NCBI GenBank assembly: GCA_026874595.1
Contig: CM049306.1
Location: 79,074,142-79,138,141, forward strand
DNA: 64,000 nt
Reading direction: 5' to 3'
DNA from: Sipunculus nudus
Taxonomy: Eukaryota > Annelida > Sipuncula > Golfingiida > Sipunculidae
This document shows, in pieces, positions 1 to 14,400 of the stretch. How positions within the stretch are numbered: position 1 is the stretch's first letter; each line of letters starts with the position of its first letter. Under the pieces are notes generated by a model. That model ran no database searches. It was given only the letters and a program-made list of their open reading frames with translations, and was not told where the DNA came from. The translations under genes and the position numbers were made by a program.

Positions 1-2900
1 TCTCGAGACTGGGGGAAAAACTGCTCATAGTTTTCAAATAAGATGCATAAGGCGCGAGTTTATCGGAATTAATAAATAGTGTTTAAGCCAGTCTCTAATG
101 CCCATATGCTGGAACTGTCATAATATGGGCAGGTATATATTTCATAGCCCGATGTAATCAGACTCAATATCATTCGTCCCTGCCATTTAATGTGTCCGAT
201 AGCCAGACGGTGAGAGATTCTACAATATAAGCCAAGGTATATGCAACGGATCTGTCGCATTTTCTTTGACTGTCTGTTTAATGCCTAACAACAAGACACC
301 AACCCTGTCTGGGCTTTAGTATTTACGTTAACTACTAAAATGCTTTATATAAAAGGTGATTCTAGGTACCGATATAGGTAACTCAGTAACAGCTCTTATT
401 TTTAAAGGCCCGTAAAGTCGGTATGGTGAATCCCTGATATTTGCATATCAGGGCGTCACAAGACTCATGACGATCCCCTCGCATTTGCAAATCAGTCCGT
501 TATTTTATATGTTAATTACATCATTGCTATAAGAAAGCTGACAGCGGTCCCATAGACAATAGACATGCGGAAATACTCGCATTTAAATCATGTATTCAGG
601 TAGTCGATACATGTACCTTCGTGACCTGTGATATATCTCTGCTGTTCCAGCATGACAGTCTATTGGCCTAATGTAAGTGCATTGTTGACACTTTCGGGAT
701 GAATTTGTAATGTTTATTGTTTCCCTCAGCCGCTGCAATGTTGCAAACACGCAGATCGCCAAGATCGTTTCAGGCAGCAGCAACATGTATCACAGTCTGA
801 CTGCGTTCGTTGCGTGTACACCTGCATATCTCCCGCTCATTGGCTGAGCTAGAGATATATTTCTTAACATGTCCGCTTTGAAGAGCGATGATCTGATAAA
901 CGGCAACACATTGAGACTGAGGGTTATAGTGTTGAAAGTATTGCCGTATTCAAAATAGGCGAAGAACTAAAAATATTAAGACTTATTAACAGGGAATATC
1001 AATAGCCAACTGGATGGACTATTTTGGGTTTGAAAAAAAAAAAATCTGGGAAAGAACACCCAATTCTCCTTACGTCACTGAAAAAGCTTTTGTTCAGCGA
1101 GGCGGTGATATGTGGCGCTGACTGTCCAATAATAGGTGGAATTTACCAGTCCATGAATCAGTCAGCCAGAGAACCGTACTTTAGTTATATAATTTGCCGC
1201 GAGGTGGCAGTACCTATTCTAAGCTTTGCGACTCGGAAAAGTAAGATTAATGGTTTTAATAGTAGGAGGAATTATGTTTTAACCATTGCACCGACTGGGC
1301 CATTCTACAAGACACAGGATTGCCTATTTGACACCAATAAGTATGATTTTCTTGGTTTCAATAGCAACTAAAATTGAACTTGGATCATCATTTTTTAAAC
1401 ATTTACTGATCTTTATACCAGAGGCATATCAGCGAGTTTAGTAGAGACAGAGAAATACAGTCGTATAGGCACTTGAAAACCTCACTGTGAGCCTTGCTAT
1501 GCGGGGGACTGAGAGCCAGATTTTTTAAAATATTTTGTTTAAACGGGAACTCTTTGAAGAGTGACGCACTGGCACGGGGTAAAAGCAGCACCTGTGACAC
1601 TCGGCACAAGGGCATTGAGTGGTGTGTAGTCTGAGGCTTATATTGTAGAAACTCTTACTGTATGGCTGTCTGACTCAATATATGGCAGGGCCATATATTT
1701 ACAATGGTAACACGCAGCAGAAATAATGCGACAGTCTGACCTGGTAACGTTTCCCACTGGACCTGTTATCTCCATGGTGAAGGGAGAACTGGAAAAAAAA
1801 TACCGACATTGACTGAAACACCTAAACTAGTAAGAAAAGGTTGTACAGTGTGCCATGGACCATCTTGTATTTTTGGTATAGAAACACATTCAGATGTAAT
1901 CATAAATACAGCCAATCGGAATATAATTGTTAAAGTATTTCAGAGTACATTTCTATCCATATATATTAACAAGCACAACATCATACATACATACACTAAC
2001 GCACACAAGAATCTTGCTTTCTATGTCACTTTCTCACTAATTCTTTTTTTTTTTAATTCCCTCTATAACCAAGTTCATCCAGTCGCATTCACTATATTTC
2101 CGCCCCCCCCCCCCATCTCTTTGTCTCTCTTTTGTCTCTTCCTGTCTCTCTCTCTCCCACCGACTCTCATTGACAAACACACCCAACCATCATCAAACCC
2201 ATCCGCTCACTCTCACATTGTGAGAAAATTGTGTCAAATTTTTTGATCGCAGATTTGTCTCACATTTTATCTCACTTTTTCTCCGTGTTTAATCTCACTT
2301 TGCATCCGCTCACTCTGACATTCACATTCGATCATGTGATCTTACATTCTATCCCACCCTTAGCTATATCAGTTTTTCATTCTCACTCATGTATTCATTC
2401 GATTTTTCTCTCAATCGCATACATTTTCACATTCACTCGCAGAAAAAAACACATATACACAGAAAAAAAACACGAGATGGCCTAAATTCTGAGGTCAAAA
2501 ACATGATATTAGGAGAAACAACACCGGGTTTATGAAAACGGTGGTCCTTGTTTTTAGGTGGTCGCTAAAGCGAGGGTGCCAGGTTTTCATATATATATAT
2601 TTACATATATTTATATCATTAATCAAATTATTAATAAACAGCTAATACGCCTAAAATACTTACTGGTTATATTATTTTTAATTAAATCATTGGATGATAT
2701 GCTTCAAATAGTTACTGGAACCATGGTTTACGTTATATTCCCTCGTCAGATCAAGGATATTTTCTTAAAGAAGATCTTTGATTATACTTGACCATCTCCG
2801 TGAATAATAACCTGTTTCTACCTCCTTTTTAAAGATCTGTTTCGTCGCGGTAGCCGCCTCCATTTATTATGCATACTAAGTACTTGTGCAGAATATATAA
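1..2900. other. No supported gene; low-complexity stretch at 2040-2470
   Basis: A poly-C run at 2102-2114 and a CT-rich TCTCAC(A/T)TT-type low-complexity tract at about 2100-2470. The open frames at 1024-1371 (115 codons) and 1809-2485 have no recognisable domain, splice context or composition of coding sequence. Confidence 0.5.
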
Positions 2901-2929
2901 ATGTACTTATTTAGAATTCTATCCATGTT

Positions 2930-3210
2930 TCGGACTACGTAACAGGGGCATACATCCCATTATCCTGGTGTCTACCGGGCTCGGTTTACAGCTCTTGTTG
3001 GTCTTGGGTGTATGGCTACATTGCCTAGCCGTAGCACCGATGAATCCCCGAAATGCACACTCGTTGTGAGTGAAGCGAGACTTTAAGGCGCTCAGAGCCC
3101 TCACCTTGGGTTGAAGCAAACCATGAGAAATCTCACCGCTTCTTGTCTGAGATTCAAACTCACGATCTCCGATCAGCTCTAGATGTACTCTACCATTAGA
3201 CAACGGTATT
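2930..3210 (-). mobile_element. tRNA-derived SINE, minus strand
   Basis: On the minus strand an A-box-like TGTCTAATGGTAGAGTA (3189-3206) and a B-box-like GAGTTTGAATCTC (3149-3161) are spaced as in a tRNA, followed by a non-tRNA body running left. Overlapping open frames are not genes. Confidence 0.55.
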
Positions 3211-4073
3211 GTTTCTACCTCTTTCGCTTTGATAGACTATAAATGTACTAGGACTTTTGGGTTCAGTGATTCACATGAGTGAACTGCCAACGTGGTGCAG
3301 CTGAATAAAATAGCAAATAACACAATGATAAAAAGCAATGTAAACATGGCCTGACGTCATATTGCAGAAATTAAGTGTCAGAAATGAATATCATAATTTT
3401 ATTTTAAAAAATTAATAATTTTCTGCATCCATCAATGGTAGAATTATTTGCAGATCCACGTTCTCAGCGAGATGGCACTTCGCTCCTTGAAACATGGAAT
3501 TTCAAAAGCTATTACTTAATCAATAACCCTACGTATACGCTAACCAGGTCACCCCGACCCATCCCACCCACAATCCTTAACCAAAGCGAAGTTGGATGAA
3601 TAAATGCTACAAACATATACTAAGTGATTCTACGTGTTATTTAGTTTTAGAAAAACTTCAAGTTATATAGAAAAAAGTTAAACAAATGGAGAAATAATTT
3701 TGAAATTAAATTAAACTGAGATAAAAATCACGCTTCCCCCACATTACTTATCTGAGAATTATTGACCAAATCTCTATACTTATACTTACGCAGCCGATGA
3801 AATTAGTAGTTCGTTCAAATGTGGGAACAAGTAGCTAGTTCAGTAGTAAAAGCTGATACTCGTTTACGGTAATGCCATTCTCCCAATGTTAAACAGAGAA
3901 ACACAACCCGGATCATTTGCATTGTTATTAACTGGAGTTAAGATCTGTATAAAATTGGAAAGAGCCGTAAGGGTTCGCCCAAAGTTCTTAACGACAGCTT
4001 ATGGCTTTGATTTTTTTTTAAATAAAAACTATAATCCAGAGGGCTTAAAGAATGGGAAAATCTAGGAACTATT

Positions 4074-4089
4074 TCGCCAGGGGGCGCTA
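4074..4089 (+). promoter_or_regulatory. CTCF-like motif
   Basis: TCGCCAGGGGGCGCTA matches the bilaterian CTCF core (CC-A/G-CCAGGGGGCGCTA) at all but about one core base. Isolated from any exon. Prediction from motif only. Confidence 0.4.
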
Positions 4090-4719
4090 AACGCGCGCCG
4101 GTTCCACTGGTTTGATTACACCACTGTGTGTTTGAACACTGAAATTTCCGTTTGATGTCAAAATATGGCAAGTAAACGTAATTCCGGATAATGGATAATA
4201 AAAAACTAACGGCCGAATCTTGTATGGTGAATATAAAAACGATCTGGGAGATATAAAGAGCAGGTGATTTTGGTTAGTGGGCGACAATAGGAGAAATTAT
4301 GAATGCCCACAGCACAAGTTGAAGAACGGGGAACGCGTGATGTTTGTTACAGTCATAATGTGATGTCTGATTTCACTCTCCAGATACTACAGTACCATAC
4401 TGCCATAGCCAAAACAAGAACATTGTTTATTAAATTATCATTTTTTTAAGTTAAAACTAAGAATCCAATTAATTCAAGGCAAAATCAATGTACTACTAAT
4501 AGACATAAAGTACAGCACTACAGATATTCAGGATGACTACAAGTGTGTATTCTAACGTGAATATAATGTTAGAATAGAGGACACATGCAGGGGGCATTTC
4601 GGGTAGTTTCAGGCCTTTTAAAGTTTATTTTACACACCAAAATAAGGGCTCTAAAATTATTAAAATGGATTACATATTTCAGCCCCCCCCCCCCCCCCCC
4701 CATTGTGATAGGAAGTAGG

Positions 4720-4725
4720 CCCTAC

Positions 4726-4765
<40 letters not shown>

Positions 4766-4820
4766 ACGGAACCTAATAACAACAGATCACGTAGCTGTGA
4801 CGAGGCGTAACAATATATAT
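4720..4820. repeat. TA microsatellite with adjacent inverted repeat
   Basis: (TA)n at about 4724-4760, then TATATTGTTACG and, 34-40 bp on, its inverse CGTAACAATATA (about 4804-4818). A poly-C run lies at 4683-4700. Could be a tiny foldback element inserted in a TA tract. Confidence 0.5.
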
Positions 4821-5940
4821 GCAGTATTCTACTGCAAAATCAGGGTTCTGTTTATAATTTTTTAATTAATGGGCCTTAAAAGCCCACAAAACTTTAAATG
4901 GTGGGCCTTTTCCTAAATGAGTGGGTTCTGCTGGATACTCAAACAATGCAAATATAAACCAAACACTCTCCCAATATTATCTGTGTACTTTTTCAGTATG
5001 TTGTTAAAATAAACTCTTTAACTAAGATCAAATTTTGATATTTCATTCAATATATCTTTATTTCTGTAGAAGTTTACAAAAATTAGAAATACATGTATTT
5101 CTTTAAACCATATTGAACCTCCAGTGTTTATAAACACTATTTTATGTAAAAAAAATTTAAAAACAAGAGGGTATTACAAAGAAAATAATTTGAATTTCTA
5201 ACGCAAATCAATTAACAGGTTTATTTTTTTTCAGATGAAAGGTGGCCTGCTTGGTGTATATTTCATAACCTTCTAACTCTTTTCAAGGAGTCACTTTTTA
5301 TGTCAAGATAAACCATAATCAAAACGCAATTATTATTAATTTGAATAAATAATTGTTTTAGATATTCATATAAAATATATGAATTGTTGTTACTTTTCAA
5401 ATTCAATTTGAAATATGTGTGGATGGGTTGTAATTATTTGAGAATTGAATTGAATGTCGGAAGGCTGCACATCTCTGTTTACAGATTACAGGTATACTTT
5501 GATTTTATTTTAGTTGATTGACAATAAAAAATATCAAAATCTCTCTAACCTGCTAGCCCCAGCAATGTATTGGTCAAAGACAAAGTGTCTAAAAGGCCTC
5601 TATGTGCTGCAATCGGTTATTTTCAGATCAACACAGGTCTGACACACTCGCAGAAAAATAATTTTCCGTCATTTTATTTTCATTTTTAGATCCATACTTT
5701 TGAAATATTGCCAAAATTCAGTTAAATTAACTCCAGATATATTAGTAATAACCAGAGAATGCAAGTTAAGTCAAAACACTTGGGCACTGTACTTTTATGA
5801 TTCATCATTTCATGGTGACATTTAATTTCAAATTAAATGATTAAAATTTATAAACCCTGTAAATGTTAACAGATTACCAGATAGGCCTATTCCATTAAAG
5901 TACGTAATACATTTTGTATAGTTTGTCTGTTTACTGTTTC

Positions 5941-6130
5941 CGGTTCATTACATATGGACATTCATATTTCATGAATAAACAGTAAGCGTTCGTTTTCTCA
6001 ACTTATTAAACACGTGTTATCTTAGATTCTTTAATTTTTGTTTATTACATGCACACGTTTATGGACTGTCAGATGTTCAATAAGTAAACATTGTTTCGTT
6101 CAGGTTCTCACAGTCACATATATAGTCTTC
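5941..6130 (+). repeat. Segment related to 32500-32670
   Basis: CATGGACTGTCAGAT-TTCAA and AACATTGTTTCG-TCAGGTTCT-ACAG occur in the same order in both, with TTCATGAATAAAC-GT-type sequence upstream. An old interspersed repeat or local duplication. Confidence 0.55.
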
Positions 6131-8201
6131 AAGGACGCCACATACTGTTTGGCAAGGGTCAAAAAGCCCGAGAATATACGGAGAATTTTGGAGAGTTTTT
6201 CAAAGATGTTTTATGTTTTGATAGTCATCACTTGGAAAATTCTAATATATTACTATTCACATGTTTTTCAGTTGTTGAAACGACGATTTAATCAATAATC
6301 CATGCATATTTTAGAATTATTCATGTTGTCTCACCGCTGACAATACGAAATTAGGCTAACTGTAAGGCCTTTGTTCTCAAATCGGATGACATTTATACCT
6401 GTAAATCATATTAATAATTAAAGAACTATTTATAAAGTTTATACAACTTTGAAATTATTTTAATGATGTCTGTCACTGTGCTAATATAATGATATTATTA
6501 TAGGAAATTAAGATAATAATTTTGCAAATATTGATACTTATAATAACATCAGTAAAAATATATTATTGCAATACTACAATCAATACCACTGTTACAATGT
6601 GAAAACAAAAAGGTTAGGATAATTGATCCAATCATATTTTTTTAAATTATAAGCAATATAACTTATTATTATTATGATTTTAACAGTTAATACAGTGATG
6701 ATCAAGATAAAAGTATTATTATTTTTATTCTTTGTAAAATTTAAAAACCAGGTTGTAAAGATCAGTGGAAATATATTTGGTCTCACATATTCGGCGAGAC
6801 CGCAATGTTTAATAATTTTAGCTCTAAGAATATGAAATACGAACAGTGGATAAAATATAAAAACAATGTGGTAATTTTTTTCTGGTAATTCTAATGTTTA
6901 TGTTAATATTAGTGCAAAAAAAATTAAATTAAAATATCTCCGAAAATTCTCCGGCTCTCCGTGAATTTTAGACAGACTTGTTTAGCAATCTTCGTCTGGT
7001 GGGCTCTTTAATAGCAGTGTCTTGGTAGTACCGGTACTATATAGATCACCTATTTATCATTTATTAGCCTTTTACTATTAATATTTACCTTATATACATT
7101 TAAACTGCCTCGTTTTATTTACTTACAACAGACTAATGTCATTTCTCGCCGAGTGTAAGTCAAAAACACGTGGTAAAACAGTAAATTAAGGTATGAAGTG
7201 AGCATGATATTGACACTGATAGGCGACGCTGGCAACTGTGTCACAGCCTTCCCGTTCGATAACCTGCTCTTTCCCGTGTTTCTTTTTCTGGAATGTATGG
7301 TTCCCTCTGTAAGAACATTGTTTGACACAAACACAGGGTCTGAGGAATGACGACACAAGCAAAAAAGAGTTGACATCAGACAAGTGAACTGTGCGGCTTG
7401 TTGACAGTGGGCGCTGTGGGACACGTGTGGTTTAACCGAAAGTGACAAAGGTCCGGCTTGCCAGTGCTGCCGCCCTGGTGGACGTAATGGAACTAAGAAT
7501 CTTAGAGTTCCCCAATATATCATTCTTATCGTATGGTTAACTTCATTCCATAATTCAACAAGCATTGGCCTCAACAGGCCATGGGCTTACAATTTTAAAT
7601 TGAAAGAATTGTGCATGTTATGCCATATTATCTTATTTTCACTGCTATAGAAAAGACTAGATTTGTATGTTGGTTTGATTATTATTATTATTAACAATTA
7701 TGTAATGACATACCGTCAGGTTTAAAAAATCAATTATTATCAACCAAACATGGCATTGAGAGCTTTATCTTTTTGTTCAAAGGAAAAGATGGACGTTGGC
7801 CATTTTTGATTTTACAGATGTTTACCTAATACTTCATATTCAAATAATCCAAAATACCAAGTACGTTTTTTTCTGAATGTTTAATGTATTATTTAACAGT
7901 ACGTTTAATAATTTCCCGCAGACAATTTTCATTAACGTGTTAACATGATCTTCTTCAAAGACATGGTGTCAGAAAATTAAATTATAATTTGTATCTCAAG
8001 TAGGAATATCCAACGATACATCATATTTACCCTGTGAGTACGTATCCTGCAATAAGTGATATCTAGAGAACTCAGCCTCTGCATGGAACATGCATCACAA
8101 CCATGTTTTTTCCTCAACACTTAAAGGATACACGTGTTAACATTCCGTAACTGTGACCCATTGAACCACTCATGTGAATCAAATTGTGTACTACACGCGA
8201 G

Positions 8202-8207
8202 TATATA
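8202..8207 (+). promoter_or_regulatory. TATA-like box upstream of exon 1
   Basis: TATATA in a mixed-composition stretch about 175 bp before the signal-peptide ATG. A start site about 30 bp downstream would leave a 5' leader of about 150 nt. AT-rich DNA gives such hexamers often, so this is only a candidate. Confidence 0.2.
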
Positions 8208-8379
8208 CCAGTCCAAATATGATTTAAGTAGTAATTATCTGTAGGGAAACGCATTGTGCGTGCTATGCACAGATACGACAACTATACCCAGCTTGAGAAA
8301 CCTTGGTTTTTCTTATAGCAAATTCAATGCAACAACCGTATGCTGTCTATGGATATATGCGTCATGAGCAAGTGACAAA

Positions 8380-8449
8380 ATGAAACATTGCAAGGCAGTT
8401 TTACTACTTATTATAACTGTGTTTTCTTTGTTTACGTGCATCACTGGTG
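8380..8449 (+). CDS. Exon 1: signal peptide
   Basis: Encodes M-K-H-C-K followed by the hydrophobic run AVLLLIITVFSLFTC and ITG, a typical cleavable signal peptide of about 20-23 residues. It ends in phase 1 at a strong GTGAGT donor (8450-8455). The ATG at 8380 is the only one that gives a signal peptide in frame with the downstream phase-1 EGF exons. The last codon is completed by the exon at 9720 (G+TG = Val). Length and phase match first exons of multi-EGF receptors. Confidence 0.75.
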
Positions 8450-11400
8450 GTGAGTATAATTTATTATTTATACAAGTTATTATTTGTCTCGTTTGATCAG
8501 GATTGGTGAGACATGTTAACTAGGAAATACATTTTTATTTTTGCAACGGTGAAATTTTTATATGTTTGCCCAAATGCCTTAACGACAAATTATGACTTTG
8601 GATTATTTATAAAACCTAAAATCCAGAGGTTATAAACAAATGCATATCAGTTTCTTGTGCCAATGCCCACTTCAGGCCATGGATGTTTACTTTAACAATT
8701 AAAATAATTATCCACGTTATGGCAATTAGGCTTATTTTAACAGTTGAAGAAAATAGCTGTTTTGTATGGTGGTTAGTTATCCGGATAAATGACATAAAAA
8801 TAAAAATATGATAAACCTTGGGATTGAGAATTTGTTCTGTTTGTTCAAAGGAAACGGTGGACGTTGAACATTTTTTTTTGTATTTTACAGATGAGTAATT
8901 AACTAATGATTCTATTCAAATAATCAAGTAAATATTATTTTGCTATATCTCAATTGACAATTCCCTTTCATATAAGACCACTATTTTTTTATGAGTAAGA
9001 GACATTTAAGATCGTATTATCATTAAATATTTCGGGGACTTTGGTGAGCAGGTTTGTTTTATTTGGTTAACAAATGTTTAGTGTTTCTGATGCTTTGGTT
9101 GTTTACTTCCTCCTTTTTATGTCATTTTTGCTTCTTCTTGTTTGTTTTGAGTTAAAATGTGTCGTCGCTGGTCTGTTATAGATGTCGAATGCATGATTAC
9201 TGTTTGTAATTTGAATTTGTATCATGCTTGCGAAAGGATGGTTTGACTTTACAAGGTTCTTGAGTGATTCTTTTGGTCTTCTACATAAATAGATTTTATT
9301 TCGTTGAAGACAAATTATATATTAAGGTAACCAATAACGACCAGGTTTTTTATTACATAAGCCCTTGACGACGAAAGTATATATTGTGTTGACATTGATA
9401 TTTAAATACTCCATTCCAACAACAATATTTGTATTTTCATGTCCAGAAGGCAAAGTGTATACATTCTTAATTGTTTCTATGAACATTCAGGTTTTCTTAA
9501 ATGTACATTTACTTTAATGCCTCTAATTTTTATATTAATTAATAACGTTTTTATTAAATATAGTTTCCATTAAATTTACTTGTAAATATGTCGGTGGCCG
9601 AATATTACTTATTCTTTTCTTTACACACTCTGAAGGCTAGCAGATTTTTATTTTTAACCTTTTTTTAATCATATCAATTTCAATTTCAATATATAAGAGC
9701 CTGCTAATTTTTGTTACAGTGTGCCCTGCTAAAACATGGGGACTAACTTGTTCAAACTGGTGTCCAACTACATGTGCTGGCAACAAAACATGTGACCAGA
9801 CCAATGGACATTGTGTTGAAGGTAAAAAGTTCTGCTGGAACGTTTGAACATGTTTCATATTGTTCACCGAGTACAAGTTGATAGATGAGAGAAACGACTT
9901 AATTCCTTACGTAATTAAATATAAAAAGTAATAAATATTCAAATACTTATTGCACTTTTCACGGTACGCTCAGGATATGTAACCATGCCACATAAAATAT
10001 AAACTTGTTCAATCCTTATAATTGTTAAGGTCTGGCAAAAGGTTTAGCATTCGCCAATATTTATAGGGAAGAGAACAGCTTTTCTTTGCCAAGTTCTACA
10101 GTTTGGTGCCCGAATTCGACCCGTCCGGGAATCTGTCCAATCAAGTTGGTCGATAACAGGGCAAACTTTAACTTAATATCATGAAATATCTATAATACGC
10201 CTAATTGGAAGGCAAAAGTTTAGTTACAGTGACATTTTTCCTGTGTGTTTCTTTATAAAAACATGAATAAGAGAAGCTTAACCTGAGGTTCCTCCTTAGA
10301 GTTCAAGGCTGCTGAGCAGATAATTTGTGTTGTAATTTATAATATTTAAGTAATATGCCTCATTTATCATTTTAATATTATATCTGCTTTGAATTGTGCC
10401 ATTATTGTAAGATTATTCAACGATTTTTGTGTGCATGCAGACATAAAAATATGTTTACTTCAGAATACCTCAGCAACAGATGTAACAATCAGCTCCTTAT
10501 TTCACAGAAATACTGAACGTGTGATTGTTATGTACAAGTAATAACAGGTGGTGTTACCTGTCTGTCAACATGCTTATTTCCAGTTATTCTATCATATTTT
10601 GTTCTAGGTACACGAAAAAAGAGCTCCTCATGGTTTATATTATGATTAATTACGGTTAACGGTTAATGTGTGTGTATGAATTAAGTTAGCGTGAAAGGGC
10701 TTTTCAACCTTCAAATTTGCCTTAGAGCAACATTTCAAGGGTTGGCTAATATAATGTATCGCTTGTTATTCAATTTCAAGGAACTGGTCTGGATATTTGG
10801 AAAGAAAGCACATAAAGACTATTAGCATATTAAGCCTTTAACAGACATTGAAGCATTATGAAACTTTCGCCTATTTCGGCTTCAACCGAAATGGTATTTT
10901 TAGTTTCACAATGGTAAACCATTCTTTCCAACAATCAAGCACTTTTCCCACATAATTTAGAACCATTGAGTATGGAGTTGGGAATGGGAGACTACAGCTA
11001 CACTTGTGAACATAACTATTGAACAAATCGCAATAAACAGAGCTTGGAATTCAAATGTTTTGTGCAGACATGTTCTGGTAAACTCTCCTGGCAAACGTGA
11101 AATTAGGTTACTGCATGTGAACTGTATTTATGTGCCCTGAAGAAGATGTTCAGATCAGCTTAAAATCACGGCACATGGACCACATGTATATAAGCTGCTT
11201 CATCCATAATAAGGGTTTTTATCGTTTCACTTATTTTGAATGCAAACATAAGCCCAAAAAATATGAAATGATATGCCAGTTGATACCACATTTGTTATAA
11301 AAAAACATCTCCTACATCACCAAGAAGTACAATCCCAAACAAGACCAATGTTGTTATCAATGAGGCAATTAGGACCTGGACAGCTGATTGGTAAAACGCA

Positions 11401-14400
11401 CGGCATTCTCCGCTGGTGACCCGGTATCGATTTCCGGCGTTTTTATGAGTGGGTTGTATTTGCCCGCCCATGGTGGTCGGTGGTTTCCTCCATCCTTACC
11501 GACTACCGAGTGTCAAGGAATAAAATATAATGTTTGCTTAATATATATTCCATGCCACGATTTATTTCTTAACTTTTATCCCTCTTCCGATCATACTAAG
11601 ATATATGCAGATGTAGTACCCTTGTGTGGATCTCCCCCTGAAGAGGAAACCCCTCCTACAAGACTGACTTTCCCTTTAATCCCCAGGGTGAAAGTCTTTG
11701 TATGCTCTATGCAAAACAACCTATCATTAGACCCCGCTTACCTGAAAGCTGACCACTGAATCGTTGGATTTTTTCTACATTTTTTTTAACTAAAGGGCCA
11801 CAATATATCTGTAAAATGGTTCTGGTTTATTTTTCTGGTGAATATTTTGCTGGGGCACATGAGACAAACTAGAAAACTGTTTGGCAAGAGACAGCTAGTG
11901 TCCAGATGGGTGCTCTGTTAGCTAAGCACAATTTTTCCCGTGGGTCCCATGTCACAGAGTGTGCACTTTTGGACTGCTTTTAATGGAAATATTGTTGGTC
12001 ATCTTCTATGAACATTCCAAATATATTAAAGTTCTTTTCAAGCTGATGCATCAGCAAATTACACAAAGGAAAGTGGTCTACTACAGAGAACTATTTTGTT
12101 GCCGCTAAAACTCATCTCCTGGTTCTGCTCATCTACCAATGGCTCAACTACCAGTGGTGCTATGCCAGTGAGGACCAGGGACACTGAGTAAGCATCTGGA
12201 GTTCCTGTTGGACCCTACCATAAAAATGGTAAATGTAAATAGATAAGACGCAGTAATAATTGGCGTCGCATATATATATAATAAAAAAAAATAAAATTCG
12301 GCTGTTCTTCAGTTTTGTCAAAGTCAATACTAGTAACTTTAAAATCAAATTTTTAGTTGGGTTTTCTCTCATTCTTTTCAGTGTGGTATTCCTGGAAGTG
12401 TGGTATTCCTGGAATATTTCACCCACCCTTGTATACTGTCGTCAGTTGAGGTCACGAAGCGAGGACACCCATAGCCAATCACGCGTCTGTTTTACTATTA
12501 AGCTGTAAATACAGTTAATAAAATTTTTTTTTTTTGGTTATCCCGCCTTCATCTGGTTTGTATGAAACTCTGCTGTGATACTGTGTTGTAACATATCATT
12601 AAGGCATGAAAGAACCTTGGGCAAGGAACTTTAGGTTGTTTGAATGACCTTGGGTTTAATCCTTGACACCGAGCGCCAATATTCGAGCCTAGTTGATCAA
12701 AACATATTTAATAAATAAAATTTATATTTAACTGAAATATCGTTATAAGGAATAAGAAGGAAAACATCACATAAGATAACCTTATATTAAATGTAAATAA
12801 ATTTTAATTTGAATTTTTCTTATTTTGCAGGGTGTCAGGACGACTATTATGGGGACAAATGTGACCTCTTCTGTCCTACCAGATGCATTGGCCATCCTAG
12901 GAAGTGCGAAAGGACCACTGGTGATTGTATATTAGGTCTGAATTTACACACACTAGCGGTATCCATCAATTAAAGATAAAGAGACGTTTAGCCAGGTTGA
13001 AATTAGGGTGCACTGTGAAAATGTCCGAAGACACAGAGCACTGGGGACTCATTCCAACATATAATATGGCAAGTTCGAGCGCCATTATATCACTCTACAA
13101 CTCGACAGTCGACTCTACAATTTTATTGGTAGGCTTGTTACTTTAAGCATAAAAGTTATTAACGGACTTTGGTAAAATTCTGCTTAGTAACACCGAAGGA
13201 GCATGAAATTTAAAGTTTAAAGTTAATTTGCACAGTCATACCCAATGTTCAATCAAAGGAAACATATTTTAAGAATGACATTTAAATGAAATATTACTGA
13301 ATGAGCGGCCCAACATATTGAAGTTCGATAAACGTAAATCCATGTAATCATTCACATTACTCCTGTACATGGTTTATCTGGTATACGTCAAAATAACTAT
13401 GACCTATTGCAAATCAGCGGCAGTTTTTTCGGCATATAAAGATATATTAAATTAATAAATCTTGTCAAGCAGTTGATTCGTGATAATACGAGTGAGAAAA
13501 AAAGTTCTGATTTTCTGTTGAAAGTGTATTTATTCAGATGTCGACGTCTGCTTATTTACCCGATACTATGCAAAAAAGGTAACGGTTTTCGGTTTATAGT
13601 CTGATATCATCTAGGTGTGAGTCTCATCCGACTTCACACTTTGCTTTCTTTGTCTAGGGCCTGTTCACTCGTGTTGCTTTCTCGGCTCACTCGGGAGCAT
13701 ACACCATGACACGCGACTTTGTAGACGCAATAGGGTTATCCGTTCTACATTTGGCTGCTGCCCATGCATGATCAGTACCCATTCATGTATGGGTGGACAG
13801 AGCGCACCCTTGTAGTTAGGATTTTGGCCAAGAGTCTCAGCGAGGATGCCGGTCTGAACAGGATTCAATCCGACAATTTTTCACATGTCCAGCGCTCTAA
13901 CCAATACGCCACCACGCTCCATATATATTCGTTAGCAACATTAAGTAATTATTGCATTATATTATTAAGGAATTTATGGTGACCATTGAAATACCGGCGT
14001 CTGTACAGAATGTGTGGTTCTGTTTAACTTCTGTATGGTTAACTGACGTCATAAGCTGCCTTTTAAGGTTTTTCGGTAATTATAAAGGTTAAGAATTTGA
14101 AGTTTTGCAAATGTTTATAGTAAAGAGACTATATGTTGTTATGTAATTTAAATGATTTAAATAATATGATTCATTTATAATTTTGATGTTATAGCTGTAT
14201 GATAAGTCAAAACAATAACATGAGTCTTAGAGTTTTCATGCTCTTTCCAAGATTATTAAACGATATTTGTGTGCATGCGGACACTGGACATGTCTGTTTC
14301 AAAATATCCCAGGAACAGATATAACAATCAGCTCCACATTGCAAAGTAATACTCAACACGTAATGGTTTTGAATTTGTAAGCTGCAGGTGGCGTTGCCTG

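Larger units (their letters stand above)
3211..8200. other. AT-rich intergenic DNA
   Basis: Nothing coding recognised. 3974-4060 resembles 8572-8640 (GCCCAAA-CTTAACGACA, ATCCAGAGG), and 7741-7870 resembles 8811-8945 (TTGTTCAAAGGAAA, GGACGTTG), so the region around exon 1 has been partly duplicated upstream. The 151-codon minus frame at 7119-7574 is unrecognised. Confidence 0.45.

Noticed and set aside
1809-2485. Overlapping 145- and 84-codon frames
   Set aside because: Low-complexity CT-rich tract with a poly-C run; no domain, and composition typical of simple sequence.
7119-7574. 151-codon minus-strand frame as an upstream gene
   Set aside because: No recognisable domain, no signal peptide or splice support, and mixed composition; left unannotated.
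13861-13915. Functional tRNA gene
   Set aside because: A and B boxes are recognisable but the stems do not look pairable, and a SINE-like body follows; treated as a tRNA-derived SINE.
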